Assembly (NCBI GenBank): GCA_003142475.1
Contig: PLMK01000035.1
Span: forward strand, 1 to 37,281
DNA length: 37,281 nucleotides
Origin: Ignavibacteriota bacterium
Lineage (GTDB): Bacteria > Bacteroidota > Ignavibacteria > UBA10030
Reading direction: 5' to 3'
The notes beneath the pieces are model-generated. The model had not been told where the DNA came from, made no database searches, and saw nothing but the letters and a program-made list of their open reading frames with translations. Numbering within the stretch: the stretch's first letter is position 1; each line of letters begins with the position of its first letter. This document shows, one piece after another, positions 1-8,466 of this stretch. Position numbers and translations under genes: made by a program.

Positions 1-524
1 GACTGGATTACCTGACCCCGCCCCTGACAGGTTCGGCAGGTTTCCGGAGTTGTTCCCGGTGTCGCGCCTGTACCGCGACAATTATGACAGGTTCCCAGTT
101 TCTCCAGATCAATTGTGGTGGTCAGTCCGAAAGCGGCGTCAAGAAAGGAAATTCTTAAATCGTAACGTAAATCGGCGCCGGCAAGGGCCGAAGAGCGTGA
201 TCGTCCGCGAGCGCCGCCAAATCCAAAGGAGTCTTCGAAAATGTCGCTGAAATGGGAAAAAACATCTTCAAAACCGTTGAAACCCCTGAAGCCCGTGTTG
301 CTCAGGCCTTCATGACCATAATGGTCATAGATTTCTCTTTTCTGCTTATCGCTTAATACTTCGTAAGCCTCCGCCGCTTCCTTGAACCGGTCTTCCGCTT
401 TTTTATCTCCAGGATTTTTGTCCGGGTGGCATTGCATTGCTATTTTACGGTAATGTTTTTTTAATTCTTCATCTGGGGCTGTCCGCCCGACGCCCAGAAT
501 TTCATAGTAATCCTTTTTCGTCAT
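1..524 (-). CDS. dnaJ: Chaperone DnaJ, N-terminal part (cut by window edge)
   Basis: Partial gene read leftwards off the window; 174 codons are visible with no stop. DnaJ (Hsp40) delivers unfolded clients to DnaK and stimulates its ATPase. The J domain occupies about residues 4-70 and has the HPD motif at 33-35. A Gly/Phe-rich linker follows (about 78-110), then the start of the zinc-binding domain with two CxxCxGxG repeats (Cys146/149 and Cys163/166). The ATG at 522-524 overlaps the stop of the upstream small gene (ATGA), so the two are probably translationally coupled. No grpE or dnaK is visible. The linker sequence, rich in GF and FED motifs, resembles deltaproteobacterial (Desulfo-type) DnaJ, and the first 240 bases are more GC-rich than the rest of the window; transfer or a misjoin is possible. 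Confidence 0.93.
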   Translation of the reverse strand, partial: MTKKDYYEILGVGRTAPDEELKKHYRKIAMQCHPDKNPGDKKAEDRFKEAAEAYEVLSDKQKREIYDHYGHEGLSNTGFRGFNGFEDVFSHFSDIFEDSFGFGGARGRSRSSALAGADLRYDLRISFLDAAFGLTTTIDLEKLGTCHNCRGTGATPGTTPETCRTCQGRGQVIQ

Positions 525-919
525 GCGTTTTTTTCTTGTTCCTCCGCTTCTATGATTTTCTTGAGAGAATTGAGTAAATCTTCATTATTTGCTTTCTCCA
601 GAGCATGCCGGGCGAAAAAATATTTTTTTAAATCTATTGCCTTTTGCCCGATATTTTCCCAGTCCGCGGACGTAAGTTCCAGATTTAACATTTTGGCTGC
701 CCGCAGAAAAAGCATGACATCACCGCTGTTCAGGGCGTCATTTTTTATTTTCTGCAAGCCGTCGGTGAATTGGGCTTTTTGATAAAAATCCAGGGCATCG
801 GAAAAATTGCCCTCGGCAAAAAAAAGATCTCCGTAATTCTGAAGGATTTCAGGATCGGGTTGATCGATATATAAAATTTTTTGTTTAAGACGGTAATCCG
901 GTAACTTTCTAATACTCAA
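521..919 (-). CDS. Small TPR-like protein coupled to dnaJ
   Basis: A 132-residue, mostly helical soluble protein with no signal peptide or membrane segment. Residues about 23-50 match a tetratricopeptide-type helical hairpin (alternating small and aromatic positions, with YGDLFF and ALDFYQKA), and the pattern continues as weaker helical repeats with alanine-rich segments. The start is a TTG at 917-919, chosen because AAGGAG lies 6 bases upstream. Its stop overlaps the dnaJ ATG, so expression is tied to DnaJ, and a co-chaperone or client-adaptor role is conceivable. That role is inference from position only; I do not recognise a named family. Confidence 0.75.
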   Translation of the reverse strand: MSIRKLPDYRLKQKILYIDQPDPEILQNYGDLFFAEGNFSDALDFYQKAQFTDGLQKIKNDALNSGDVMLFLRAAKMLNLELTSADWENIGQKAIDLKKYFFARHALEKANNEDLLNSLKKIIEAEEQEKNA

Positions 920-995
920 TTATAACTCCTTAAGGAAATATGATGGTAAGATAAAAACATATAATATTTTATTTAAGACAATAGGTTCCGAATAA

Positions 996-1892
996 TCATT
1001 CCACCAGACGATTTAAGGCTTCTTCGTATTTTTTCCTTGTGTTCTCGATGATATCCGGCGGCAACTCTGGAGCCGGCGGCTTTTGATTCCAGTTAATAGA
1101 AAGCAAGTAATCACGGAGGAATTGCTTATCATAACTTTTTTGCGGACGGCCTTCCTCATAATTTTCACTGGGCCAGAAGCGCGATGAGTCCGGCGTGAGT
1201 AATTCGTCAATCAGGATTAATTCCTGTTCCAGCATCCCAAATTCCATTTTTGTGTCGGCAATAATTATCCCCTTTTTCTCTGCTATCTCTGCTCCATGTC
1301 GATAGACTTTTAGCGAGATATCTCTGACTTTCTCAGCAAGTTCTTTGCCGATAATATTTATCATCTGATCGAATGAAATATTTTCGTCATGTTTACCGAC
1401 TTCTTCCTTCGTCGTCGGTGTGAAAATTGGCTCTGGAAGCTTGGACGATTCAACGAGTCCGTCCGGCAATTGAACTCCGCAAACACTTTTCCTTTTCTGA
1501 TATTCATTCCAACCAGAACCAGAGAGATACCCACGCACAATGCATTCGACTGGCAATGGCTTCGTCTTCTTCACAAACATCGAACGATCTCCAAGAGAAT
1601 CCCAATATGGTTTGCATACAGAAGGAAAATCGTATACAATGGAAGAAATAAGATGATTCGAGATTATATCCTTTGTCTGTTCAAACCAGAAATCGGAGAT
1701 TTGCGTTAACACTTTTCCTTTATATGGAATGCCTTCGTTCATCACAACATCAAACGCTGAAAGGCGGTCAGTTGCGACAATAAGCAATGCTTCACCAAAA
1801 TCATATATGTCGCGTACTTTCCCGCGATTTTTCAATTTCAATGCGGGGAAATTTGTTTGTGTTATAACCGGTTCCATGATATTGCTTATCAT
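996..1892 (-). CDS. purC: Phosphoribosylaminoimidazole-succinocarboxamide synthase (SAICAR synthetase)
   Basis: Catalyses ATP-dependent condensation of CAIR with aspartate to SAICAR in de novo purine synthesis. At 298 residues this is the long form (about 300) rather than the roughly 240-residue E. coli type. Visible signatures are RGKVRDIYD near residues 23-31 (ATP-binding loop), the ATDRLSAFD segment, [20 protein letters not shown] and the DSSRFW motif. The ATG at 1890-1892 overlaps the aat stop as ATGA, with GAGGAA just upstream, so it is probably co-translated with aat. A second in-frame ATG five codons later is an alternative start. No terminator hairpin is visible in the spacer before the next gene. 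Confidence 0.96.
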   Translation of the reverse strand: MISNIMEPVITQTNFPALKLKNRGKVRDIYDFGEALLIVATDRLSAFDVVMNEGIPYKGKVLTQISDFWFEQTKDIISNHLISSIVYDFPSVCKPYWDSLGDRSMFVKKTKPLPVECIVRGYLSGSGWNEYQKRKSVCGVQLPDGLVESSKLPEPIFTPTTKEEVGKHDENISFDQMINIIGKELAEKVRDISLKVYRHGAEIAEKKGIIIADTKMEFGMLEQELILIDELLTPDSSRFWPSENYEEGRPQKSYDKQFLRDYLLSINWNQKPPAPELPPDIIENTRKKYEEALNRLVE

Positions 1893-2500
1893 AATTCCTC
1901 GTCGGCGAATGAACAGGTGATGTTAAGTGATTTTTCTAATCGTTTCATATACTCAGCACGCGAAATTTCGCGTGCTCCAAATCTTTCCAGGTGCGGCGTC
2001 AGATACTGCGTATCGAGCAATGTGTACCCGCGTTCTATCATTCTTGTGACAAGATACACAAGTGCAATCTTAGAAGCGTCCCGCATGCGGCTGAACATCG
2101 ACTCGCCGAAAAACGCTCCGCGAATTGCAACACCGTAGAGACCACCGACAAGATTGCCATCTTTCCATATTTCGACACTATGAGCAAGTCCTAGCTGATG
2201 AAGTTGTAAATAGCTTTGAATGATTGTCTCCGAAATCCATGTTTCCTCTCGTTCCGCACACGCACGCATCACTTCTTCAAATAGCCTATTAATACGAACT
2301 TCAAACTCTTCCTTTTTAAGTGTTAGTTTGAGACTACGAGGGATATGAAATTCATTCAAATCAAATATCGTGCGTGGATCCGGTGAGTACCAACTTATTT
2401 CCCCTGTCTTCGAATCTGCCATCGGGAAATAGCCATTGCAGTATGCCGTGCATAAAAATTGCGGATCGATGGTCTTAATTTGTGATGAATGCGGCTGCAT
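1889..2500 (-). CDS. aat: Leucyl/phenylalanyl-tRNA--protein transferase
   Basis: Transfers Leu or Phe from aminoacyl-tRNA to N-terminal Lys/Arg of proteins, making N-degrons for the ClpS/ClpAP pathway; acts in the cytoplasm. The 203-residue protein is slightly shorter than E. coli Aat (about 234). Family blocks are clear: YFPMAD and WYSPDPR near the N-terminus, [24 protein letters not shown] in the centre, and [16 protein letters not shown] near the end. It lies 53 bases downstream of pfkA and overlaps purC by four bases. No clpS or clpA is present in the window. Confidence 0.96.
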   Translation of the reverse strand: MQPHSSQIKTIDPQFLCTAYCNGYFPMADSKTGEISWYSPDPRTIFDLNEFHIPRSLKLTLKKEEFEVRINRLFEEVMRACAEREETWISETIIQSYLQLHQLGLAHSVEIWKDGNLVGGLYGVAIRGAFFGESMFSRMRDASKIALVYLVTRMIERGYTLLDTQYLTPHLERFGAREISRAEYMKRLEKSLNITCSFADEEL

Positions 2501-2553
2501 TGGTTGTCGGCGATTCCGGATTAAGCTCTTACAATAACAATGGCTTTTAGGTC

Positions 2554-3648
2554 TTAGTCTCCAAATGAAGTCCCAACCATTTTGGCAGCATGAATATATT
2601 GCGAATCAAGCGGTACGGTTCGGAGTTTCAAAATCGCATCTTTGACAGACACAGCAACAACTTCAGTTCCGCGCAGGCTGACCATGTATCCGAATTTACC
2701 TTGCGCTGCCAATTCAAGCGCCATCGCGCCATATCTTGTTGCGAGAATACGATCGTACGGAGTTGGACTGCCGCCGCGTAAGACATGTCCCAATACTACT
2801 ACGCGCGTTTCAAGTCCAGTCGCCTCTTCAATCTTTCGTCCGACAAGATCACCAATTCCACCTAAACGTATCGGATCGGTGCGCTTTTTATCCATTTCTT
2901 TTATGACAACATCACCTTCGGCAGGCTTTGCTCCTTCTGCTACACAAATAATACTGAACCTATTGCCGCGTTTGCTGCGAAGAAGAACATGCTCATACAC
3001 TTTATCCCACTTAAATGGGATTTCTGGAATGAGTATAGCATCCGCACCACCGGCAATGCCAGCACCAAGTGCAATCCACCCGGCATACCGCCCCATCACT
3101 TCTACTACCATAACGCGATGGTGCGAGGAAGCAGTGGTATGAAGGCGATCTATCGCTTCCGTTGCTACCCAAACTGCGGAATCATATCCGAATGTTACAT
3201 CAGTTGCAGAAAGATCGTTGTCGATGGTTTTGGGAACGCCAATAAAATTGAGGCCGAGTTCTGTAAAGCGGTCCACGATGTGCATCGTGCCATCGCCACC
3301 GATTGCTATTAGCGCATCTAAATTCCAATCGCGGTAATTCTGAATTGCATGACTCGAATAATCAAGCACTTCGATGCCCTGAGGTGTCTCCACGGGAAAT
3401 TGAAAAGGATTTCCTTTATTGGAAGTGCCAAGAATTGTTCCACCCATATTGACGATGCCGCCAACATCTTTCGGTGTCAATTCACGCATTCGTCCTTCTA
3501 CCAGCCCTTCAAAGCCATCCAAAATTCCAATAACTGTTGAATTAAATTGTGTCATTGCTGGTTTAGCGATACTGCGAATAACCGCATTCAAACCGGGGCA
3601 ATCGCCGCCACCGGTAAGGATTCCGATTCTTTTTAAATTGTTTTGCAT
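2554..3648 (-). CDS. pfkA: 6-phosphofructokinase, group III type (probably ATP-using)
   Basis: Phosphorylates fructose 6-phosphate in glycolysis. The 364-residue protein contains the nucleotide loop GILTGGGDCPGLNA (about 9-22), GGDGT (117-121), PKTIDND (139-145, with the catalytic Asp) and MGRYAGW (185-191). The residue after the GGD aspartate is Gly, as in ATP enzymes, while Lys140 precedes TIDND, as in pyrophosphate-linked and mixed group III enzymes. Established family work links Gly at the first position to ATP use even when the Lys is present, so ATP dependence is inferred. I chose ATG 3646-3648; the frame extends 11 codons upstream to a TTG at 3681. It heads the pfkA-aat-purC run. Confidence 0.95.
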   Translation of the reverse strand: MQNNLKRIGILTGGGDCPGLNAVIRSIAKPAMTQFNSTVIGILDGFEGLVEGRMRELTPKDVGGIVNMGGTILGTSNKGNPFQFPVETPQGIEVLDYSSHAIQNYRDWNLDALIAIGGDGTMHIVDRFTELGLNFIGVPKTIDNDLSATDVTFGYDSAVWVATEAIDRLHTTASSHHRVMVVEVMGRYAGWIALGAGIAGGADAILIPEIPFKWDKVYEHVLLRSKRGNRFSIICVAEGAKPAEGDVVIKEMDKKRTDPIRLGGIGDLVGRKIEEATGLETRVVVLGHVLRGGSPTPYDRILATRYGAMALELAAQGKFGYMVSLRGTEVVAVSVKDAILKLRTVPLDSQYIHAAKMVGTSFGD

Positions 3649-3730
3649 TTCTATCGTTTCATATGTGAATAGTTCTTTCAATTTGAAGATACAAAAAAGT
3701 ATGCTTTATTTCTACAGGCCTGCCCAAACG

Positions 3731-3767
3731 AAAGAAGCCCCTCCAATTGTATTGAAGAGGCTTCTTT
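3731..3767 (-). terminator. Hairpin terminator after the duplicated membrane protein
   Basis: A 16-17 bp stem with a 3-base loop (arms 3732-3747 and 3751-3766). On the minus-strand transcript the two imperfect positions become G-U pairs, whereas the plus-strand transcript would have mismatches, so it fits the minus-strand gene ending at 3786. The run of T after it is short and interrupted. Confidence 0.7.
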
Positions 3768-3785
3768 TAAAGGTATTATCATCAA

Positions 3786-4562
3786 TTATAATCCTTTTTT
3801 CTTCCCCTCTGTACTCTGCTGGTATTTCTCCCCAAGCCAAGCACCAAAAAATGAAATTAAGAATCCCATTATCAATCCCCAAATTATATATTTTCCCGGA
3901 ACACGAAGTAAAATAATAAATCTCAAAAAGATCCAATCAAGAATAACCGCCAACAATCCGGCAATAGCAGGTTCACTTAACGTCACACCTGGAGATTTAA
4001 CTCCGACAATAAATCCTGTCACCATAAAGCTTACAATGAAACCGGCAGAAGCAATCTTAAAAAGATGAGGAGGAAAAAGAGTTGAAAGAAGAAAAACGAA
4101 TAATACATTAAGGGCAAAACCGATAATTGCACCAACCAGCACCCACTTCCAAAGAAACCTTTTTATATGTTTTTCTTCAGCTGAAGATTCGTCGCCCTGT
4201 AATTTTTCGCCCGCCCAACCGCCAACCCAAGAAAAGCCGACACCGAGAATCAAAAGAAGTAAATTGATTGCTTTTGAAAAATGAATTTCTGTGTTTGTAA
4301 TTGCAAGAAGAATCAGCATTATGATCATTACCAGCGCTCCACCCACGGATGCTTCATTAATTGTTATGCCTGGCGAGAAGTACCCAATAATAGCACCTGT
4401 TACAATAAATCCGCACAACATCATCACCACTTGAATTTCACCGCTATGAAACATCGGCGCTACAACTAAATACGACGCCCCAACAATGAAAAGTCCTATA
4501 ATTACCGATAAGATGACCCATTTCCAATGCAGCTTGGGCTCTTGGTGTGCATTGTGTGTCAT
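3786..4562 (-). CDS. Polytopic membrane protein made of two tandem copies of one unit
   Basis: A 258-residue integral membrane protein with about eight hydrophobic segments. It is an internal duplication. Each half starts with a WKWV-x-hydrophobic helix (about residues 13 and 137), has a FIVTG or FMVTG helix leading into an SPG-[IV]-T-[IL]-[NS]-E motif, and ends with a G[GA]W-x-GEK-x-Q motif (about 114-122 and 243-250). A charged linker (about 122-136) separates the halves. No transporter or enzyme signature is recognised; it may belong to an uncharacterised membrane DUF family. It stands alone between its own likely promoter (4617-4645) and the terminator at 3731-3767. Confidence 0.85.
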   Translation of the reverse strand: MTHNAHQEPKLHWKWVILSVIIGLFIVGASYLVVAPMFHSGEIQVVMMLCGFIVTGAIIGYFSPGITINEASVGGALVMIIMLILLAITNTEIHFSKAINLLLLILGVGFSWVGGWAGEKLQGDESSAEEKHIKRFLWKWVLVGAIIGFALNVLFVFLLSTLFPPHLFKIASAGFIVSFMVTGFIVGVKSPGVTLSEPAIAGLLAVILDWIFLRFIILLRVPGKYIIWGLIMGFLISFFGAWLGEKYQQSTEGKKKGL

Positions 4563-4616
4563 AAAATTTTCCCTTTTAAAGGTTGATGAGCTGGTGGAAT
4601 ATTTATACTGATTGTG

Positions 4617-4645
4617 AATATCTCAAAACAATAAAGGAAAAGCAA
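4617..4645 (-). promoter_or_regulatory. Possible sigma-70 type promoter for the membrane protein at 3786-4562
   Basis: Reading leftwards, TTGCTT (4640-4645), a 17-base spacer and GATATT (4617-4622). The boxes are only moderate matches, but the spacing is exact and the gene is preceded by AAAGGG close to its ATG. Confidence 0.35.
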
Positions 4646-4725
4646 GAAATATGTTTCGACAATATACTTTCTGAATAGTTTCTATTCTGCAATACAAATA
4701 AATCTTTATAAGATTATGGAGAAGA

Positions 4726-5868
4726 TCATTTTGAGAACGCATCCAATTGCTTCTTATCTTTGACATCAGGAATTGATTGCACCGTTTTGAATTTCTCTGT
4801 GAGGCCGGCCAATTGTTTGTCGGCTTTGTCGTAGTTATTTTTCGCATTGTTTAATTGCATGCCGAGCGTTTCGAATACATCGTTGAATTTTCGCAATTCT
4901 GTCGCAAGCAGTTCAAGATTTTGGAATATTTCTTTTGCGCTTTTTTCAATCTGAAGACCTTTTAATCCAAGTGCAATCACCCTCAGATAGGCATAGAAAC
5001 TATTAGGAGAGACAGGAATCACATGGAGATTGCCTGCATACATTTGCAAACTATCTTCATCCGGAAAGGCCTCATCTTTTATAATAGTCTCATAAAAAAT
5101 ATTTTCAGCAGGAATATACATTAAGGCGAAATCAAAAGTGCCTTCATCTGGAAGAATATATTTTCCGGCAATCGCATCTATATGTTTTTTAACATCTGCC
5201 CGAAATAGCCGCGTAGCAGTCTTTTTTTCTTGTTCGGATTTGGCTTCCAGCATCTTTTGGAAATTTTCTAGCGGAAATTTTGAATCCACAGGCACGATGC
5301 CGTTAGCAATTCGAATAATAGCATCTACGGCTTGTCCGCTCTTAAATCGATATTGAATATCGTAGGCGTTGGCAGGAAGCACTTGTTTAAGCAGATCTTC
5401 CAGCAATAATTCACCGAGCCCGCCGCGCAGCTTAGGAGCTTTTAACATTTCTTCCAATTTGGAAACGCTTTGACCTAACTCTTTAATTTCTTGTGTCGCT
5501 TTCCCAAGTTCGCCAAGTTTGTTTTGCACATCCTGAATAACTTTTGCAGCGTTATCCAAACGTGAACCCATTTGACCGGTGTTATTCTGCAGCTGGGATG
5601 TCACACTGCCTAAATGCTGGTTCATACTTTCGGTCGTGGACTGTAGACTCTTCAAAACCAGATCCGTTGTGTTCTTCAGAGACATAACAAATGTATCGGT
5701 CGTGTTCTTTAGATTTTGATTGACTTCCCCGCGCAAAGAATCTACTTGCTGTTGGAAAATCAATGATGCCTGCGTGGAATCATCTCCTTTTCGCTGAAAA
5801 ATTCTCTGGAGAACTATCAACACAAGAACCGCAACAATAATTGAAATTATTAGTGATATAATGTCCAT
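4726..5868 (-). CDS. rmuC: DNA recombination protein RmuC homologue
   Basis: RmuC proteins limit recombination-driven inversions at short inverted repeats and are predicted to be nuclease-like; the exact reaction is not settled. The 380-residue protein has an N-terminal membrane segment (about 4-22), then a long heptad-rich coiled coil (about 35-145) with serial LKNTTD-type repeats, then the RmuC domain (about 148-350). That domain shows RGGLGELLLEDLL, VDSKFPLENF, TFDFALMYIPAENI and VSPNSFYAYLRVIALG. AAGGA lies just upstream of the ATG. It sits 64 bases after the acyltransferase-like gene. Confidence 0.93.
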   Translation of the reverse strand: MDIISLIISIIVAVLVLIVLQRIFQRKGDDSTQASLIFQQQVDSLRGEVNQNLKNTTDTFVMSLKNTTDLVLKSLQSTTESMNQHLGSVTSQLQNNTGQMGSRLDNAAKVIQDVQNKLGELGKATQEIKELGQSVSKLEEMLKAPKLRGGLGELLLEDLLKQVLPANAYDIQYRFKSGQAVDAIIRIANGIVPVDSKFPLENFQKMLEAKSEQEKKTATRLFRADVKKHIDAIAGKYILPDEGTFDFALMYIPAENIFYETIIKDEAFPDEDSLQMYAGNLHVIPVSPNSFYAYLRVIALGLKGLQIEKSAKEIFQNLELLATELRKFNDVFETLGMQLNNAKNNYDKADKQLAGLTEKFKTVQSIPDVKDKKQLDAFSK

Positions 5869-5932
5869 TCTCTTTTTCCTTCTACATTCTTTTTTAAGTT
5901 ATTGCTTTTTACTTGTCTTATTTCTCTCAGAA

Positions 5933-7069
5933 TCAGCTCATGAAATATAATGCTGTGATCGTTCCGGAAAACATCCAGAAGGACACTCGTGCAAGCGGTA
6001 GATGGTTTCGTTTGAGCCACCCCCACATCATTGCCGCACCAATCATGATGATAGTGAGAACAATTGTGCCTGCAATGCATTCCCATACTCCGAAGGTTTT
6101 GTCATAATAAAACCATAAGCTATGTTCATTCCAAAATCGTCCATAGATGATAAGCAAATGGGCTGCATAAACCATCAACGACTCTCGGCTAACATCCAAG
6201 ACAAACGACTTTTGAGTCTTGCGGTAATCTGCATAGAACCAGCACGCCGTAAGAAGCAATATCACAATACCTAGACGAAGGACGAAAAAGAAAGGATTCG
6301 CACTTATATTATCCGATCCGATGTGAAAATGCACAGGCAATTCCCCCTCGATCAAACATATCGTAAACAGAATCGCCCCAATAAGTGCAAAACGTAAGAT
6401 GAAATCCTTTTCTTTCTGCTTTTCACGTGCTTGAATATATCCAGAAGCAAAATAACCTCCGAAGAGCATAAAAGCCATCCAGGGGAAAAGTGGAAAAAGC
6501 GAATAATGCTTGCCGTTAAGATATGCGGCAAGAGGTGCAGGAATCCAAGCGTTGAAATCAATATCCCAGAGAAACATTGTCGCTATTACAACGAGTAATC
6601 CGCTTGAGAATAAAAATGTTCGATACGTCCGATCATTCCGTATAAGCAACCTTGAGAAAAATAGTATAAGCAAACCAAATGCTATACAATGCAGAACGTC
6701 TGATTGATAGAAACTCAGCCATTGAGCTTCCGTCGCTTCTGTGATTGCACGCTGGAATGAAAAGAATGGAAGATGAAGGCTATACCCTACGATCCAGATT
6801 AATCCAATTCTTCCTAACTGTTTCCAAAATGCCAGGCCGAACGCACGGAATGACTCTATTTTTTTTTGACTCGCAAGAAGGAAAACAAATCCAGAGATGA
6901 AAATGAAGCTTGGCGCTACGAGACCGTTGATAAAGTTGAGCACATGGAACCATGAAGTTGCTCTGAAACGCGGTAAGAGGAAGCCGTTAAAAACATGCAC
7001 TTCAATCATCACCAATAGCGCCCATCCACGAAGAAGATCAATAAAGGTGAGTCTTGAATGTGATGCCAT
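5933..7069 (-). CDS. DUF1624/HGSNAT-type membrane acyltransferase
   Basis: A 378-residue polytopic membrane protein with about ten hydrophobic segments. The N-terminal block R-x-TFIDLLRGWALLVMIEVH, followed by a second helix ending in SFIFISGF, is typical of the heparan-alpha-glucosaminide N-acetyltransferase catalytic family (DUF1624), related to acyltransferase family 3. Such proteins move acyl groups across the membrane onto sugars. The substrate cannot be read from the sequence; an envelope glycan is plausible. A histidine in the first helix (VH at about residue 25) is a candidate catalytic or acyl-carrying residue. Confidence 0.8.
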   Translation of the reverse strand: MASHSRLTFIDLLRGWALLVMIEVHVFNGFLLPRFRATSWFHVLNFINGLVAPSFIFISGFVFLLASQKKIESFRAFGLAFWKQLGRIGLIWIVGYSLHLPFFSFQRAITEATEAQWLSFYQSDVLHCIAFGLLILFFSRLLIRNDRTYRTFLFSSGLLVVIATMFLWDIDFNAWIPAPLAAYLNGKHYSLFPLFPWMAFMLFGGYFASGYIQAREKQKEKDFILRFALIGAILFTICLIEGELPVHFHIGSDNISANPFFFVLRLGIVILLLTACWFYADYRKTQKSFVLDVSRESLMVYAAHLLIIYGRFWNEHSLWFYYDKTFGVWECIAGTIVLTIIMIGAAMMWGWLKRNHLPLARVSFWMFSGTITALYFMS

Positions 7070-7180
7070 AGGGAATTTTGGTTCTTAGTTTTTATTGCTT
7101 CGTGGATTGTAATTAAATTGTAATGTCCAGTTACGAGTAGCGAGTTTTTCTTTCTTTTACTTTCTCTTTTTTTGTTATCT

Positions 7181-8395
7181 TCAAATCACTTTCATTTTCT
7201 TTCCGACTTTTTCAAATGCCTCAAGCGCGCGATCAATATTCTTTTTTGTAAGCGCGGCTGAAATTTGAGCACGCAATCGCGCTTCACCTTTCGGAACGAC
7301 CGGATACCATAATCCTTTTATATACACTCCAGATTTAAGCAATTTTCTGCTCATCTCCTGCGCGATGGATGCTTCGCCAACCATTATCGGAACAATCGGA
7401 TGCATGCCTTCGATAATTCTAAAACCAATATTCTTAATTTCTTTTCTAAAATAATCCGTATTCTCCTGAAGCCGGTTGACGATTGATTTATCTTTCATCA
7501 ATAAATCGAATGCCGCCATCGAACCGCAAACAACAGCAGGGGGAAGCGAATTTGAAAAGATATACGGCCGTCCTTTTTGGCGCATATATCCGATCATTTC
7601 TTTTGAACCGCTGATGAAACCACCAGCCGCACCACCAATTGCCTTGCCGAGAGTTCCAACTGTTACATCAATTTCACCAAGCAAATTAAATTGTTCCGCC
7701 GTTCCTCTGCCTGTCTTTCCGCAAACACCAATACCATGCGCATCATCTATAAAAACGATTGCGCCATACTTTTGGGCAAGTTTAAGAATAATGGGTAGGG
7801 ATGCTAAGTCACCTTCCATACTGAAAACACCATCAGTAGCGATCATTCGTATGCGATAACCTTTGTTTTTGTCTTCTTCCAATTGCCGTTCGAGATCAAC
7901 TACATCTCCATGGTTATAAATTTTACGATCTGTAGTTTCCGCGCGGCATAGCCGTTGTCCATCAATAATACTGGCATGATTCAGCCGATCACTGTAGATA
8001 ACATCTTTGTAGTTTTCGTATCCAAGCTTCTCGTTTGTCAGTGCAGAGAAGAATGCAACGTTTGCAGAAAACGATGAAGAAAAAAGAATTGTGTCTTCTG
8101 ATTTCAGAAACTTCGATATTTTATTTTCTAGTTCAAGATGAATTGTTTGTGTGCCTGTGAGAAAGCGCACTGAGGCAAGTCCATATCCATATTTCTTGAT
8201 ACCTTCGATCGCGGCTTTGCATACAGCAGGGTGATTCGACATTCCTAAATAATTATTCGATGCAAGCATTACTACTTCTTTGCCTTGCACCTTCACTACA
8301 CCGCCTTGTGCAGATTGGAGCGCAGTTTCATATTTAATAGTTTGAGATTCTTCGAGCCGTTTCAGCTCGGCGGCAAGCAATTCGTTGAGATTCAT
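7181..8395 (-). CDS. kbl: Glycine C-acetyltransferase (2-amino-3-ketobutyrate CoA ligase)
   Basis: A PLP-dependent alpha-oxoamine synthase that interconverts 2-amino-3-oxobutyrate plus CoA with glycine plus acetyl-CoA in threonine breakdown. It has 404 residues, close to E. coli Kbl (398). Seen are ASNNYLG (45-51), SVRFLTGTQ (75-83, the pattern of Kbl rather than BioF), the DDAHG motif (217-221) and the PLP lysine Lys251 in GTLGKAIGG. No threonine dehydrogenase is nearby. The closely related BioF is the main alternative, but there are no biotin genes around. The 71-base spacer before it holds low-complexity CAGTTTT-type repeats. Confidence 0.92.
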   Translation of the reverse strand: MNLNELLAAELKRLEESQTIKYETALQSAQGGVVKVQGKEVVMLASNNYLGMSNHPAVCKAAIEGIKKYGYGLASVRFLTGTQTIHLELENKISKFLKSEDTILFSSSFSANVAFFSALTNEKLGYENYKDVIYSDRLNHASIIDGQRLCRAETTDRKIYNHGDVVDLERQLEEDKNKGYRIRMIATDGVFSMEGDLASLPIILKLAQKYGAIVFIDDAHGIGVCGKTGRGTAEQFNLLGEIDVTVGTLGKAIGGAAGGFISGSKEMIGYMRQKGRPYIFSNSLPPAVVCGSMAAFDLLMKDKSIVNRLQENTDYFRKEIKNIGFRIIEGMHPIVPIMVGEASIAQEMSRKLLKSGVYIKGLWYPVVPKGEARLRAQISAALTKKNIDRALEAFEKVGKKMKVI

Positions 8396-8466
8396 AATCG
8401 TTTGGCTTTTGCTGTTTGTCAGTTTTCAGTTTTAGTTTACAAATGAATTGTTGAGAAGGTTTTTCG

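Noticed and set aside
2642-3142. 166-codon open frame opposite pfkA
   Set aside because: Entirely antisense to conserved phosphofructokinase sequence; shadow frame.
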